From contig NZ_BBYG01000010.1 of NCBI RefSeq assembly GCF_001184025.1, forward strand, positions 1-64,000: DNA of 64,000 nucleotides. The letters run 5' to 3'. The notes beneath the pieces were generated by a model. The model made no database searches, was not told the DNA's origin, and worked only from the letters and a program-made list of their open reading frames with translations. Numbering within the stretch: position 1 is the first letter of the stretch; each line of letters starts with the position of its first letter. A program made the translations under genes and the position numbers. Source of the DNA: Streptomyces maremycinicus. Lineage in GTDB: Bacteria > Actinomycetota > Actinomycetes > Streptomycetales > Streptomycetaceae. Shown here piece after piece: positions 46,471-55,252 of the stretch.

Positions 46471-47874
46471 CTACGCGTCGGCGACGGGTTGCTCCGCTTT
46501 CCCCGCCGTCGGGGCAGCGGCATGGCTTCCGTCCTCGGTCGCTGTCGCGGTCCGGTCGTCGTGGGGGTATCGCGGCAGTACGAGGGTCAGGACGAGGGCG
46601 AGCAGGCTCACGCCGAGCAGGGCGAACAGGGTCACGTCGTAGCCGCCGGTCTGCTCGGCCGTGCGCTGTGCGAGGACCGGGAACAGGCCGACGCCCACCA
46701 GGGTGACCAGTCCGAGCGTCATGCCCTGGATCTGCCCGAAGTCCCGCAGCCCGAAGTAGCGGCCCACCAGATAGGGGCCGACGCTGGACTCGGCGCCGAT
46801 CACCGCGCCGAGGAGTGCCATGGCGAGGAACAGCGCCCACTGCCCGCCCTGGGCGGCGAAGACCACGGTGATGCCGGCCACCAGGCAGAGCATGAAGGGA
46901 ACGAAGGCGCGTGCGCTCCGCGACCGGTCCAGGACCACGCCGGCGAGGATCTGCCCGACGATCGACGCCACCAGCAGAACCGAGACCGACAGGGACACGT
47001 CTGTAGCCGAATAGCCTCGGTCATCGAAGAGGGACACGGCGTTGAGTCGCACGCTCATCGCCACGCCGGCGGCCAGGACCAGTACGGCGGCCAGGACGAG
47101 CCAGGCCCGTGTGCGCAGCGCGGCCCCGAAGGACACGCCGGGCAGTTCCTCCCGGACGGGGGACCGGTCCGTACCGCCTCCGTCGTTGGCCGATCGCGGG
47201 GCCGGAGCCGGTTCGGAGAGCAGGAAGAGCTGGGCCGGGAAGACGATCAGCAGAATGCTCGCCGCCAGCAGGAGGTAGGTCGTCCGCCAGCCGAGGCCGT
47301 CGACGGAGAGCTGGCACAGGGGCGCGAGAACGGCACCGCCCAGGCTGGAGGCCGCGCCGATGAACAGGGAGTAGCCCGAAGCCCGGTGGGCGGGGAACCA
47401 TTCGGAGACGACCTTGTAGACCACGCCCAGAATGGCGACGTATCCGAGGAGGGTGAACGCCAGCAGGGCCAGGAGCAGTTGCGTGGCGCTCGCGCCGACG
47501 ACGGCGACGACGGCGGTGGCCAGGGCGTAGAGGGCGGTGCCCGGTACGGCTATGGTCCGGGCGCCCCAGCGGTCGACCCAGCGCCCGGCTAGCGGCAGCA
47601 CGAGTGGGGCGAGCATGGTCGGGACGTTGAAGATCGTCAAGGTCTGGGACTGCGACCAGCCGAAGTCCTGAGCAATGGGCTCGACGAGGAAGGTGGTGGT
47701 CGTGACAAGAGCGGCTGGGCTCAGGGCCATGGCCAGAGTGCAGGCCGCGGCCGCCTTCCAGGCCGACGGTGGGTAGCGGCGGACGGTCGCGACGTAGTCG
47801 CGCCAGGGTGTCTTCGTGGGGACGGTGTCTTCGGCGGGCTGCAGCGGGCTCGGGCCGGACCGGGTGGCGGACAT
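46471..47874 (-). CDS. MFS transporter with TetR-type operator in its promoter
   Basis: A 467-aa twelve-span MFS protein: PLAGRWVDRWGARTIAVPG (motif A), GASATQLLLALLAFTLLGYV, then a second half with GVVLDRSRSARAFVPFMLC and a GAESSVGPYLVGRYFGLRDFG stretch typical of OFA/monocarboxylate-like carriers. ATG 47874 has GGAAGGA upstream. The 15-bp dyad at 47971-47985 lies ~100 bp upstream and is the exact inverse of the one upstream of the aldehyde dehydrogenase gene, so uptake of the aromatic substrate or product is the likely role. Confidence 0.85.
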   Translation of the reverse strand: MSATRSGPSPLQPAEDTVPTKTPWRDYVATVRRYPPSAWKAAAACTLAMALSPAALVTTTTFLVEPIAQDFGWSQSQTLTIFNVPTMLAPLVLPLAGRWVDRWGARTIAVPGTALYALATAVVAVVGASATQLLLALLAFTLLGYVAILGVVYKVVSEWFPAHRASGYSLFIGAASSLGGAVLAPLCQLSVDGLGWRTTYLLLAASILLIVFPAQLFLLSEPAPAPRSANDGGGTDRSPVREELPGVSFGAALRTRAWLVLAAVLVLAAGVAMSVRLNAVSLFDDRGYSATDVSLSVSVLLVASIVGQILAGVVLDRSRSARAFVPFMLCLVAGITVVFAAQGGQWALFLAMALLGAVIGAESSVGPYLVGRYFGLRDFGQIQGMTLGLVTLVGVGLFPVLAQRTAEQTGGYDVTLFALLGVSLLALVLTLVLPRYPHDDRTATATEDGSHAAAPTAGKAEQPVADA

Positions 47875-47970
47875 CGTCGTCCTTCCTCGGAGGCGGGGGC
47901 GCCCGTCGACGGCCTGGCACTCGGCCAAGTCGTGGACGGTTGCGCGGGTGCGGGGAGCACCAGATACTGA

Positions 47971-47985
47971 ACTGTACGGTGCAGT
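47971..47985. promoter_or_regulatory. TetR-regulon operator site 1 (MFS promoter)
   Basis: ACTGTACGGTGCAGT, an imperfect palindrome, 97 bp upstream of the MFS start. Its exact reverse complement occurs at 60030-60044, and a one-mismatch copy is at 53249-53263 beside the TetR gene. The rest of the 47875-48545 gap contains relics only. Confidence 0.7.
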
Positions 47986-48116
47986 GCATATTGCGCGTCA
48001 ATACCTCTGCGAGATGGTTGTTTCCTGGTTTTGGCGGACCGGTCATCCTTGTGGCGACTCAGAAGCTGGACTGTCGGCGACTCGCGGCTGTAGCCGGTCC
48101 CGGCGAACGTGGAAGG

Positions 48117-48200
48117 GGTGCGATCGACGGCGAAGCGCCTGGCCGCGCGGGGCTGGCTGGCAGAGGAACGCCCGGGACTGTTCAGCGTGCCCGTCGAAGC
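48117..48200 (+). pseudogene. possible helix-turn-helix protein relic
   Basis: The plus-strand reading STAKRLAARGWLAEERPGLF resembles a winged-helix segment of Streptomyces HTH proteins, with no intact gene around it. It partly overlaps the DUF1876 relic on the other strand. Weak evidence. Confidence 0.2.
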
Positions 48201-48399
48201 CGCATCGCGAGCTCGTTCAGAGCCTGCGCGCCCGCGGTCTCCTCCCCGACGCGTGGCTGGATGCCGTCGCCCGGCCGTGCGCCCGGACCTCGCTGCCGTT
48301 GGGCAGCCGCACCATCGCGACGGCCCGGGTGTGCTGATCGCCCTCCAGGAACTCCATCTCGACGTGCCATCCCACAGTGGCGCGCATCGTGACGGGCAC
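48182..48399 (-). pseudogene. frameshifted DUF1876-family gene
   Basis: The first ~45 codons (TVGWHVEMEFLEGDQHTRAV then VRLPNGSEVRAHGRA) and the last ~27 (QPRVGEETAGAQALNELAMR) match the two halves of DUF1876 proteins but lie in different frames. The join is near 48265, where a few codons also appear lost. Intact members are ~85-90 aa. Either this is a pseudogene or the region holds a sequencing error. Start GTG 48399 or ATG 48387. Confidence 0.7.
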
Positions 48400-48545
48400 C
48401 TCCGGAACACCTGCGTCCAGAGTGCTCCTCGCGGCCGGTCCGCGCGCAGGGCGCTATCGCCAACATCACGTACCGTTCTGGCTGGAATTCCATGTCACGA
48501 CATGCATGATGCAGTCGGAAGGATCATTCGCCCGGGGAGACAGCC

Positions 48546-49007
48546 ATGACCCTGCGCCGCTCCGCGCTGAGTTCGTCGCTCGCCGCCTGTCTGCTGGCCT
48601 GCCTCACCGGCTGCGGCGCCGCGGACGGTGGCACGCGCGTCGAGGGCCCGGCTCCCACCCGGATTCCATGGACCGGATCGGTGTACGTCCTCGACTGGCG
48701 GTCCGTGACCTGGCAGCGCCCGGATCTGATGGACCTCACCGACTCCACCGTCCTGGACCGGATGACCTGGCACGACTGGGGCGCGTCACGGGCCACCGCC
48801 ACCGGCTGGGTGATCGACCTGCCCTGTGCCTCGGGCTGCCCGCACGGGAGCCTGCCCGGCTACGCGGTCACGATCGTCTTGAGCGGCCTGGTGAAGCGTC
48901 AGTACGCGGCCTACTACAGCCGGGCCGCCGTGACCCCGGTCCACCCGCCGGCACCCGACTGGGCGGAGGACGTGAGCGCCGTGTCGCTCCACGTCCCCAA
49001 GGCCTGA
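48546..49007 (+). CDS. hypothetical lipoprotein (CseA-like position)
   Basis: A 153-aa protein with a lipoprotein signal (LAACLLACLTGC, Cys ~23) and a compact domain of unknown family (GSVYVLDWRSVTWQRPDL; two further Cys in LPCASGCPHG may form a disulfide). ATG 48546 follows GGGGAGA. It lies 37 bp upstream of a CseB-like regulator gene, the position of the lipoprotein CseA in the sigE-cseABC operon, where CseA damps signalling. A similar inhibitory or ligand-binding role is inferred from context only. Confidence 0.7.
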   Translation: MTLRRSALSSSLAACLLACLTGCGAADGGTRVEGPAPTRIPWTGSVYVLDWRSVTWQRPDLMDLTDSTVLDRMTWHDWGASRATATGWVIDLPCASGCPHGSLPGYAVTIVLSGLVKRQYAAYYSRAAVTPVHPPAPDWAEDVSAVSLHVPKA

Positions 49008-49044
49008 CAACGTTGCCACACGCCCCATCCCGGAGAGGACTCCC

Positions 49045-49722
49045 ATGTACGACGTTCTCCTCGTCGAGGACGACGAGCTGATCCGCGAGGCCACCCGGCT
49101 CACGCTGGAGGAGCGCGGCTACCGCGTCCGTACCGCGGCCGACGGCGTGAGCGGACTCGCCCTCTTCCGGGAGCACACCCCGGACGTGGCCGTGCTCGAC
49201 ATCATGCTGCCGGGGCTCAACGGGGTGAGCCTGGCGGGCCGGATTCGCGAGGAGTCCGGGGTGCCGGTGCTGCTGATCTCGGCCCGCAACGACCCGGTGG
49301 ACGTGGTGATGGGGCTGGAGGCCGGCGCCGACGACTACGTGACCAAGCCGTTCGACGGCCCGGTCCTGGTCGCCCGGATCCGCTCCCTGCTGCGCCGCGC
49401 GGCACCCGCAGAGCCGCGGCCCCAGGCGGCACGGCCCGAGCTCCTGCGCTTCGGGGACCTGGCCTTCTGCCCCGTGACGATGGCCGTGTGGCGCGGCGCC
49501 GAAGAGGTGTCCCTCACCACGACCGAACTGAAGCTGCTGCGCGAGTTCGCCGCCTCACCGGGGACCGTGTTCACCCGCGATCTGCTCCTGGAGCGGGTGT
49601 GGGACTACGCATGGTCCGGGGACACCCGGGTCGTGGACGTCCATGTGCAGCGGCTGCGCGCCAAGATCGGCCGGGAGCGGATCGAAACCGTCCGCGGCTT
49701 CGGCTACAAGCTGCGTGACTGA
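49045..49722 (+). CDS. CseB-like OmpR-family response regulator
   Basis: A 225-aa regulator: VLLVEDDELIREATRLTLEE, phospho-Asp in VAVLDIMLPGLNGVSL, ADDYVTKPFDGPVLVARIR, and a C-terminal winged helix ending RTKI-like RAKIGRERIETVRGFGYKL. Several stretches (REAT, GLEAGADDYVTKPFDG, VWDYAWSGDTRVVDVHVQRL) follow Streptomyces CseB closely, from memory of that protein. No sigE-type gene is adjacent. It forms an operon with the lipoprotein upstream and the kinase downstream. Confidence 0.92.
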   Translation: MYDVLLVEDDELIREATRLTLEERGYRVRTAADGVSGLALFREHTPDVAVLDIMLPGLNGVSLAGRIREESGVPVLLISARNDPVDVVMGLEAGADDYVTKPFDGPVLVARIRSLLRRAAPAEPRPQAARPELLRFGDLAFCPVTMAVWRGAEEVSLTTTELKLLREFAASPGTVFTRDLLLERVWDYAWSGDTRVVDVHVQRLRAKIGRERIETVRGFGYKLRD

Positions 49723-50932
49723 GCCGATGGCCCGTCCGAACCTCGGGGCGAAGGCCGCCCTCGTCGTCGCCGTCACGGCCCTGGTGGTGTCGACCGCGAT
49801 CGGCCTTCTGGTGCACCACCTCACCGCCTCGGACCAACTCGCCACCGCCCGCACCGACCTGGACGGCCAACTCCTCAACGACGCCTACGACTACGCGGCC
49901 GGCCGCCAGTCCCCGGCCCGGATCAACCCCGCGGACCTGCCCGACCCGCTGGCGAGGGCCGTACGCGCGAACGTACGCGTGACCTACCTCCAAGGCGGCC
50001 GGCACCCCGTGCTGTGGGCGGCGACCCGTGTCTCGGACCGTGACGTGCTCGCGCTGTCGCAGTCGTACGGCCCCGAGACGCGGGCCCTGGCCTCGCTGGA
50101 CCGGACACTGGTCGCCGTGGGCGGGACCGCGACCGTCGTGGTGTCCCTGGCGGGGCTGCTCCTCGGGGTGCGGGTGGGCCGCCGTGCCACGGCCGCCGCG
50201 CAGACGGCGGAACGCATCGCGGACGGTGAGCTCGACGCTCGCGTCGACCCGCGCGGCCGGGACGAGATCGCCCGTCTCGCCGCCTCCGTCAACACCATGG
50301 CGGACGCGCTCGGCGCTCGTCTTGAGGCCGAACGCCGGGTGACCGCCGACATCGCGCACGAACTGCGCACCCCGGTCGCGGGCATGTCGACCGCGGCCGG
50401 GCTGCTGCCGCCGGGCCCCGCGACCGAGCTGATCCGGCGCTCGGTGCAAAACCTGCGCGGGCTGGTCGAGGACGTGCTGGAGGTCGCCCGCATGGACGCG
50501 CAGGTGGTGGCGCTGGAGACCGAGGAGCGGCAGGTGAGCGCGATGGCCCGGCGGGCGGTGGCCGGGCTGGACCGGGTGGAGGTGCGGGTACCCGCCGACA
50601 CGGTGGTGACGACCGACCCGCGCCGCGTCGAGCGGATCCTGGCCAATCTGGCCTCGAACGCGCTGCGACACGGCGCCCCGCCGGTCGTGGTCGAGGTGGC
50701 CGGCGCGGTCGTCCGCGTCCGCGACCACGGCCGGGGTTTCCCGCCCGATGTCCTTGCGGTCCTGCACACCTCCGGCCCCCAGCGCTTCCGTACGACCGTC
50801 CCGGGCACCGGGACCGGGCTGGGACTGACGATCGCGGTTGGCCAGGCCCGGCTGCTGGGCGCCGAGTTGACCTTCCGCAACCATCCGGACGGCGGCGCGG
50901 AGGTGGTGCTCACGCTTCCGGACGGGGACTGA
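49715..50932 (+). CDS. sensor histidine kinase (CseC-like partner)
   Basis: A 405-aa kinase with TM1 (AALVVAVTALVVSTAIGLLV), a ~90-residue outer domain, TM2 (VVVSLAGLLLGVRVG), HAMP, a short phosphoacceptor box ADIAHELRTPVAGM, N-box NLASNALRHG, and GTGTGLGLTIA. GTG 49715 overlaps the regulator's end; ATG 49727 is possible. The small outer domain is of the size seen in CseC, which senses envelope stress. The next gene, 145 bp on, encodes a secreted toxin-like protein that it may control. Confidence 0.9.
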   Translation: MTEPMARPNLGAKAALVVAVTALVVSTAIGLLVHHLTASDQLATARTDLDGQLLNDAYDYAAGRQSPARINPADLPDPLARAVRANVRVTYLQGGRHPVLWAATRVSDRDVLALSQSYGPETRALASLDRTLVAVGGTATVVVSLAGLLLGVRVGRRATAAAQTAERIADGELDARVDPRGRDEIARLAASVNTMADALGARLEAERRVTADIAHELRTPVAGMSTAAGLLPPGPATELIRRSVQNLRGLVEDVLEVARMDAQVVALETEERQVSAMARRAVAGLDRVEVRVPADTVVTTDPRRVERILANLASNALRHGAPPVVVEVAGAVVRVRDHGRGFPPDVLAVLHTSGPQRFRTTVPGTGTGLGLTIAVGQARLLGAELTFRNHPDGGAEVVLTLPDGD

Positions 50933-51077
50933 AGGTGCCCGGCCCGCAGACTGTGAACAATCTCGTCGACGATGAGAGGCCGTTACAGGACCGAGGGACC
51001 ACCGAGACGTTCACTTCCTAACTTCCGTGTCAGCCCGAACAAGGGCCCTGTTCGGAGAGAAAAGGAACGAACGCCCC

Positions 51078-52094
51078 ATGAGTGTCATCATCTTCCGCCG
51101 TCTGGCCGCGTCCGCCGCCCTGCCCACTCTGCTGGCCGGAGCGATCCTCGTCGCCAACGCGAACCCGGCGCACACGCACACCACCCAGGCGGGGTCGGCC
51201 AGTTCGGCGACGGCGAGCACCCACCTGGCACAGCACAGCATCGAGGTGGCCGCGAGCACCAAGGACACCTGGCACTCGCTGACCTGGGACGTGGACAGTG
51301 GCGTACCGGCCTACCAGACGCTGATCTCCGAGCTGCGCGACCGGGGCATCCAGGCCGGCGGCAGCAGCGAGAACGTCGCGTCGTCCAGCAGCAGGACGGT
51401 CCGGGTCGACACCCTCAGCAACACGGCGAGCAATCAGTACGTCGCCCTGCGGGTCGTCGCGGGCAGCACCCATGTCACACTGGCCATCAGGCTCAGCGAC
51501 CTCTACGTGGTGGGCTTCTGGTACTCGTCCGCGGCCAACGCGCGGGTCTTCCACTACTACCCGATCGCTCCCTCGGGCACCGCCCCCGCGTTTCCGGCCT
51601 CGGGCGTGGTCGAGACCTGGTCCAGCGTCACCACCGAGTCGACGATGCTCGGTATGGAGAACTACAACGACCTGGCCCGGCGGGGCAACGTCGCACTCAA
51701 CGCGGTGGGCATCAGCGCCAGCAGCCTGGAGCAGTCCGTGCGCGACCTCGCCACCGGCGGCGCGAACCGCGCGATGACCCAGAGCACCGCCCGCGCTCTG
51801 CTGCGCCTGATCATCGCCGTCTCCGAGGGCACCCGCTTCCGGCCGCTGGCGAACCAGGTGGCCTCGGCCATCAACAACGGCGGCACCTTCACCACGGGTG
51901 ATCGGTACGTCGTCCTGATCCGCGACTGGGACGGCATCAGCACGGTCTACCGGGACCACCTGGACAACCCGCACTCCACGACGGGCCACACCGTGCAGGG
52001 CTGGGGAAGCGTCAACAGCGTCGCCACCGCAGCGGCGCTTCTGCTGGCGGCCATGGGCGCGGGGTCGATGACCTTCCCCAAGACCGAGCTGTGA
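51078..52094 (+). CDS. secreted ribosome-inactivating protein (rRNA N-glycosylase family)
   Basis: A 338-aa protein with a signal region (LAASAALPTLLAGAILVANA) and a RIP fold: YVALRVVAG then VTLAIRLSDLYVVGFWY (Tyr 143), NYNDLARRGN (Tyr 196), ARALLRLIIAVSEGTRFRPL with the catalytic Glu 250 and Arg 253, and GWGSVNSVATAAALLLA with the late Trp. These are the hallmarks of ricin-A-like enzymes that depurinate the sarcin-ricin loop. A few bacterial RIPs are known in Streptomyces. No B-chain or delivery domain is fused. A cognate immunity gene is not evident, as expected if it targets eukaryotes. It follows a two-component operon. Confidence 0.85.
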   Translation: MSVIIFRRLAASAALPTLLAGAILVANANPAHTHTTQAGSASSATASTHLAQHSIEVAASTKDTWHSLTWDVDSGVPAYQTLISELRDRGIQAGGSSENVASSSSRTVRVDTLSNTASNQYVALRVVAGSTHVTLAIRLSDLYVVGFWYSSAANARVFHYYPIAPSGTAPAFPASGVVETWSSVTTESTMLGMENYNDLARRGNVALNAVGISASSLEQSVRDLATGGANRAMTQSTARALLRLIIAVSEGTRFRPLANQVASAINNGGTFTTGDRYVVLIRDWDGISTVYRDHLDNPHSTTGHTVQGWGSVNSVATAAALLLAAMGAGSMTFPKTEL

Positions 52095-52120
52095 TCCGGC
52101 CTTCGGTGCGGCCGTAACGC

Positions 52121-52225
52121 CTACACGGCGTACAGCATCACCCCGATTCCGACGACCAGGAGCCCTGCGGCCGCGATCCGCAGGGCTCCGAACCGTTCCT
52201 TGAAGAACACGGCAAGGTCGGCGTC
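52121..52225 (-). pseudogene. possible EamA/SMR-type transporter C-terminal scrap
   Basis: The minus-strand frame ending at 52121 reads DLAVFFKERFGALRIAAAGL then LVVGIGVMLYAV, like the last membrane span of a drug/metabolite transporter. Upstream codons lose hydrophobicity, so only the tail is recognisable. The 52095-52447 interval has no intact gene. Confidence 0.35.
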
Positions 52226-52447
52226 CCGCGGCGTATCCTCGGCCGGCTCGGCCGGCGGTTGCGGCTGCACCGTCGATGGTGCCCCTGGCCGGTCCGGGTG
52301 ATGGTGGACTCGCAGTCCGGTCGAGGTTGCGTGCGTCTGCCGGAGTCGGTGGTGTGTCCTCCGTGAGGCCGCCGGGCGTGTGACCGATGTGCGGACGGGG
52401 GTTTCGGTCAAAGCGGGGTGAGTTCGCTGCCCGCGGGCGGAGCTGCG

Positions 52448-53158
52448 TCAGTCCGTGTGTGGTGGTTCGGTCCAGGGGAAGATGTCACCGGTCGTGCGGA
52501 GCGGTGCCGCGGGCAGGTCTCCGGAGCCGGAGGAGCGCAGGGCCCGTAGGAAGAGCGTCGTCGTCCAACGGGCGTGAGCCGTGGCGTAGGCGGGGTCGCG
52601 GACCGGCTCCGGGCTCAGCAGGGCGTCCATCTGTAGGCCGGCCGCCGCCATGCGGACGAACAGTGCGGCGTAGGAGTGCGCGTCCGGCAGGGTGTAGCCG
52701 TGCCGTTGGCTGTCCTCGAGCAGGGTCGCGGCCACGACGTCGACGACATGCGGCACGCCGAGCGCGCGCATCGCCTCGGTCAGTTCGGGGCGCCGGGTGG
52801 TCTCGGCGGCCAGCGCGCGGATCAGGGCGAGGTACTGCGGATCAGTCGTCGCGTCGAGGAGCTTGGTGACGATGTGGGTCAGCCGCTCCTCCGGGTCGTC
52901 GACGGACGAGAGCATCGTCTGGTCCAGGTCGAAGTCCAGGGACGAGCTGCCGCGCTCGATCACGGCGCGGAAAAGTTCCACCTTGTCGCCGAAATGGGCG
53001 TAGACGGTTGTCTTGGAGACGCCCGCCTGGGCTGCGACGACGTCCATGGACGTCAGGTCGAAGCCCCGGGTGAGGAACACGTCGACGGCCGCGTCGAGCA
53101 CGGCCTCCCGCTTGCCCCGGGACCCCACCCCCGTCCGGGGGCGCCCCTTGACCGCCAT
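52448..53158 (-). CDS. TetR-family regulator of the aromatic catabolic genes
   Basis: A 236-aa TetR protein: HTH at ~12-60 (REAVLDAAVDVFLTRGFDLT, SMDVVAAQAGVSKTTVYAHF) and a TetR_C_7-like helical domain. ATG 53158 has AGGAGGAG. It is divergent from the flavin monooxygenase gene, and the shared gap contains the 15-bp operator at 53249. The same operator stands before the MFS operon and in the ALDH/VOC gap, so this protein is the best candidate for the regulon's repressor. Confidence 0.92.
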   Translation of the reverse strand: MAVKGRPRTGVGSRGKREAVLDAAVDVFLTRGFDLTSMDVVAAQAGVSKTTVYAHFGDKVELFRAVIERGSSSLDFDLDQTMLSSVDDPEERLTHIVTKLLDATTDPQYLALIRALAAETTRRPELTEAMRALGVPHVVDVVAATLLEDSQRHGYTLPDAHSYAALFVRMAAAGLQMDALLSPEPVRDPAYATAHARWTTTLFLRALRSSGSGDLPAAPLRTTGDIFPWTEPPHTD

Positions 53159-53248
53159 CTTGCTCCTCCTTGGGCTCCTGACCCGGCAGATGCCCATGTC
53201 TGTCTGTCTGTTGACCTCGGTTCGACCTTACCGTAACGTCAAAACTGT

Positions 53249-53263
53249 ACTGGACGGTGCAGT
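53249..53263. promoter_or_regulatory. TetR-regulon operator site 2 (tetR/monooxygenase gap)
   Basis: ACTGGACGGTGCAGT differs by one base from the sites at 47971 and 60030. An overlapping half-site ACTGTAC lies at 53244-53250. It is 53 bp upstream of the monooxygenase start and ~90 bp upstream of tetR, so it can serve both promoters. Confidence 0.7.
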
Positions 53264-53316
53264 CCAACTTGGATGGTGGATACGGCAATGACGCGAATCC
53301 CCGAAGGAGTAGTCCG

Positions 53317-54567
53317 ATGAGTGAGCAGGACCCGTCGTCGCAATCGCCGGATGACCGCGGCCGGGTGATCCGGGACGCGGCACGCGCCCTCGTGCCACTG
53401 CTGCGGCGCAACGCGCTGGAAGGAGAGGAGATCGGCGCGCTGACGCCGGACACGCTGCAGGCGATGCACGAGGCCGGCGTGTTCAGGATCATGCTTCCGC
53501 CCGAGCTCGGCGGGGATGCCCTCGGGGCGCGTGACACCGTCGAGATCACCGCCGCCCTGGCGGAGGGGGACGGGGCGGCCGCGTGGACCGTGTTCGTGGC
53601 CGGTGGCATCCGCAATCTGCTGGGCTTCCCCGAGCAGACCGTCGAGGAGGTGTTCAAGGAGGTCGACACCTGGGTCGGCCCGCTGGCGGTGGGCGCCTCG
53701 GTGTTCTCCCCCGTAGTGGGGTCGGCCCGGCCGGTGGACGGGGGCTTCCTGGTCTCGGGCAAGTGGGCGTTCGGCAGCGGATGCAAGCACGCAGCCTGGG
53801 CAGTCGTGGGCGTGGGCTATGAGGACGCGGAGGGCAGCCCCCACCGCGCGATGGCAGTTCTGCGGCGCGAGCAGTTCACGATCCTGGACGACTGGCACGT
53901 CATGGGGCTGAAGGGCACGTCGAGTAACGGCCTGACCGTCGAGGGGGAGGTGTTCGTCCCGGAGCATCGCGTCCTCGACATGGCCGATCTCCCCGCGTCC
54001 ATGAACCGCGTCCGCGAGCGCTACTCGGGCATCGGGTTCCGCAACGGGGTGGGCGCCCTGATGCTCGTCACTACCCTCAGCAACGTCGCGATCGCCCTTG
54101 GGATGGCTCGTGGCACGCTGGACTGTTTCGCCGAACAGGCAAGGGCCCGCAAGCCGTTCAACCTGCCCTACCCGACGGTGGCGGACATGCCGTCGACCCA
54201 GGTGTCCGCCGGGGCGGCCCGAGCGATGATCAACGCCGCCGAGGCGGTGATTCTGCGGCACGCGGACGAGGTGGACCGGCGGGCGCTGGCAGGGGCGGAC
54301 TTCACGCCCGCGGAGGAGTCCGAGATCACCATGGATCTCGTCTACGCGGTCCGGCTGTGCTCGGACGCCATCGACCGGCTCCAGCTCACCCTCGGTTCCT
54401 CCGCGGTGTCCCTGAAGAACCCGATCCAGCGCTTCGTGCGGGACGTGCGTGTGCTGGCCACGCACGGTGCCATCCGGTTCGACCCGATGGCGGAGATCAG
54501 CGGCCGTCAGGTCCTGGGGCTGCAGCCGTTGTCCATGTTCGCCGGCGGTCTGCCGCAGGTCGGCTGA
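53317..54567 (+). CDS. acyl-CoA-dehydrogenase-fold flavin monooxygenase (HsaA/DszC type)
   Basis: A 416-aa protein with the acyl-CoA dehydrogenase fold: FRIMLPPELGGDALG, ALAEGDGAAAWTV, FLVSGKWAFGSGCKHAAW, VMGLKGTSSNGLTVEG and VRDVRVLATHGAIRFDPMAE. The catalytic Glu of true dehydrogenases is not evident, and a flavin reductase follows, so it is best read as a group-D FMN-dependent hydroxylase acting on a phenolic substrate. ATG 53317 has AAGGAG. It opens a four-gene operon under the TetR-type operator. Confidence 0.85.
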   Translation: MSEQDPSSQSPDDRGRVIRDAARALVPLLRRNALEGEEIGALTPDTLQAMHEAGVFRIMLPPELGGDALGARDTVEITAALAEGDGAAAWTVFVAGGIRNLLGFPEQTVEEVFKEVDTWVGPLAVGASVFSPVVGSARPVDGGFLVSGKWAFGSGCKHAAWAVVGVGYEDAEGSPHRAMAVLRREQFTILDDWHVMGLKGTSSNGLTVEGEVFVPEHRVLDMADLPASMNRVRERYSGIGFRNGVGALMLVTTLSNVAIALGMARGTLDCFAEQARARKPFNLPYPTVADMPSTQVSAGAARAMINAAEAVILRHADEVDRRALAGADFTPAEESEITMDLVYAVRLCSDAIDRLQLTLGSSAVSLKNPIQRFVRDVRVLATHGAIRFDPMAEISGRQVLGLQPLSMFAGGLPQVG

Positions 54568-54604
54568 GCCCGCTCGCGTCCGCAACAGGAAAGAAGTGAT
54601 CTCC

Positions 54605-55180
54605 ATGGTGAACAGGGAGCGCGCTGACCGTGTGCAGCGCGACGCGGTGGGCGCCGTCGAGCGGCGACCGGAGCCGGTGGCGGCCCTGACCGAGACGAAC
54701 CTGAGGGAGGCGTTCGCCTGCTTTCCCAGCGGAGTGATCGCGGTGTGCGGGATGGACGGCGGCGGCCCGGTGGGCATGGCCGTCAGTTCCTTCACCTCCG
54801 TGTCGCTGGCGCCCCCGCTGGTCTCGGTGTGCCTGCAGACCTCGTCGCGTACCTGGCCCAGGCTCAGGGCACTTCCCCGGCTGGGGCTGAGCGTGCTGGG
54901 CGAGGGACAGGACGCCGTGTGCCGTGCGCTGGCGGGCAGCGGCGAGGACCGATTCGCAGGGGTGCGCTGGGAGGAGGGGGAGCAGGGCGCTGTGTTCGTC
55001 CACGGCGCGGTCACCTGGTTCGACTGCACCCTGCGCGCGGAACTGCCCGCCGGTGACCACGCCATCGCACTCCTGGAGGTCGGCCGGCTGTGGACGGTGC
55101 CGGCGGCCGACCCCTTGGTCTTCCACGGCAGCCGGTTCCGGCGCTTGGACAGCGGTGAGCGATCGGCGGTGCCGGCCTGA
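54605..55180 (+). CDS. flavin reductase (two-component monooxygenase partner)
   Basis: A 191-aa FMN-binding flavin reductase-like protein: LREAFACFPSGVIAVCGMD, VGMAVSSFTSVSLAPPLVSV (the flavin-binding SFTSVSLxPPLV motif), then VHGAVTWFDCTLRAELPAGD and HAIALLEVG. It would supply reduced FMN/FAD to the monooxygenase encoded 37 bp upstream, completing the pair as in HsaAB-type systems. ATG 54605. Confidence 0.9.
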   Translation: MVNRERADRVQRDAVGAVERRPEPVAALTETNLREAFACFPSGVIAVCGMDGGGPVGMAVSSFTSVSLAPPLVSVCLQTSSRTWPRLRALPRLGLSVLGEGQDAVCRALAGSGEDRFAGVRWEEGEQGAVFVHGAVTWFDCTLRAELPAGDHAIALLEVGRLWTVPAADPLVFHGSRFRRLDSGERSAVPA

Positions 55181-55252
55181 CGGGGGAGGAGCGGGCCATG
55201 ACACATCCGCCCCTCCCCGCCCCTGGTTCGAGAAACGAAAGCGAGCACCTTC

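Noticed and set aside
48546..50932. The true sigE-cseABC operon
   Set aside because: No ECF sigma factor gene precedes the lipoprotein; the upstream DNA holds a DUF1876 relic instead.
52264..52281. A further copy of the TetR operator (CTGCACCGTCGATGG)
   Set aside because: Only the left half matches; the right arm is lost and the position is within decayed DNA.
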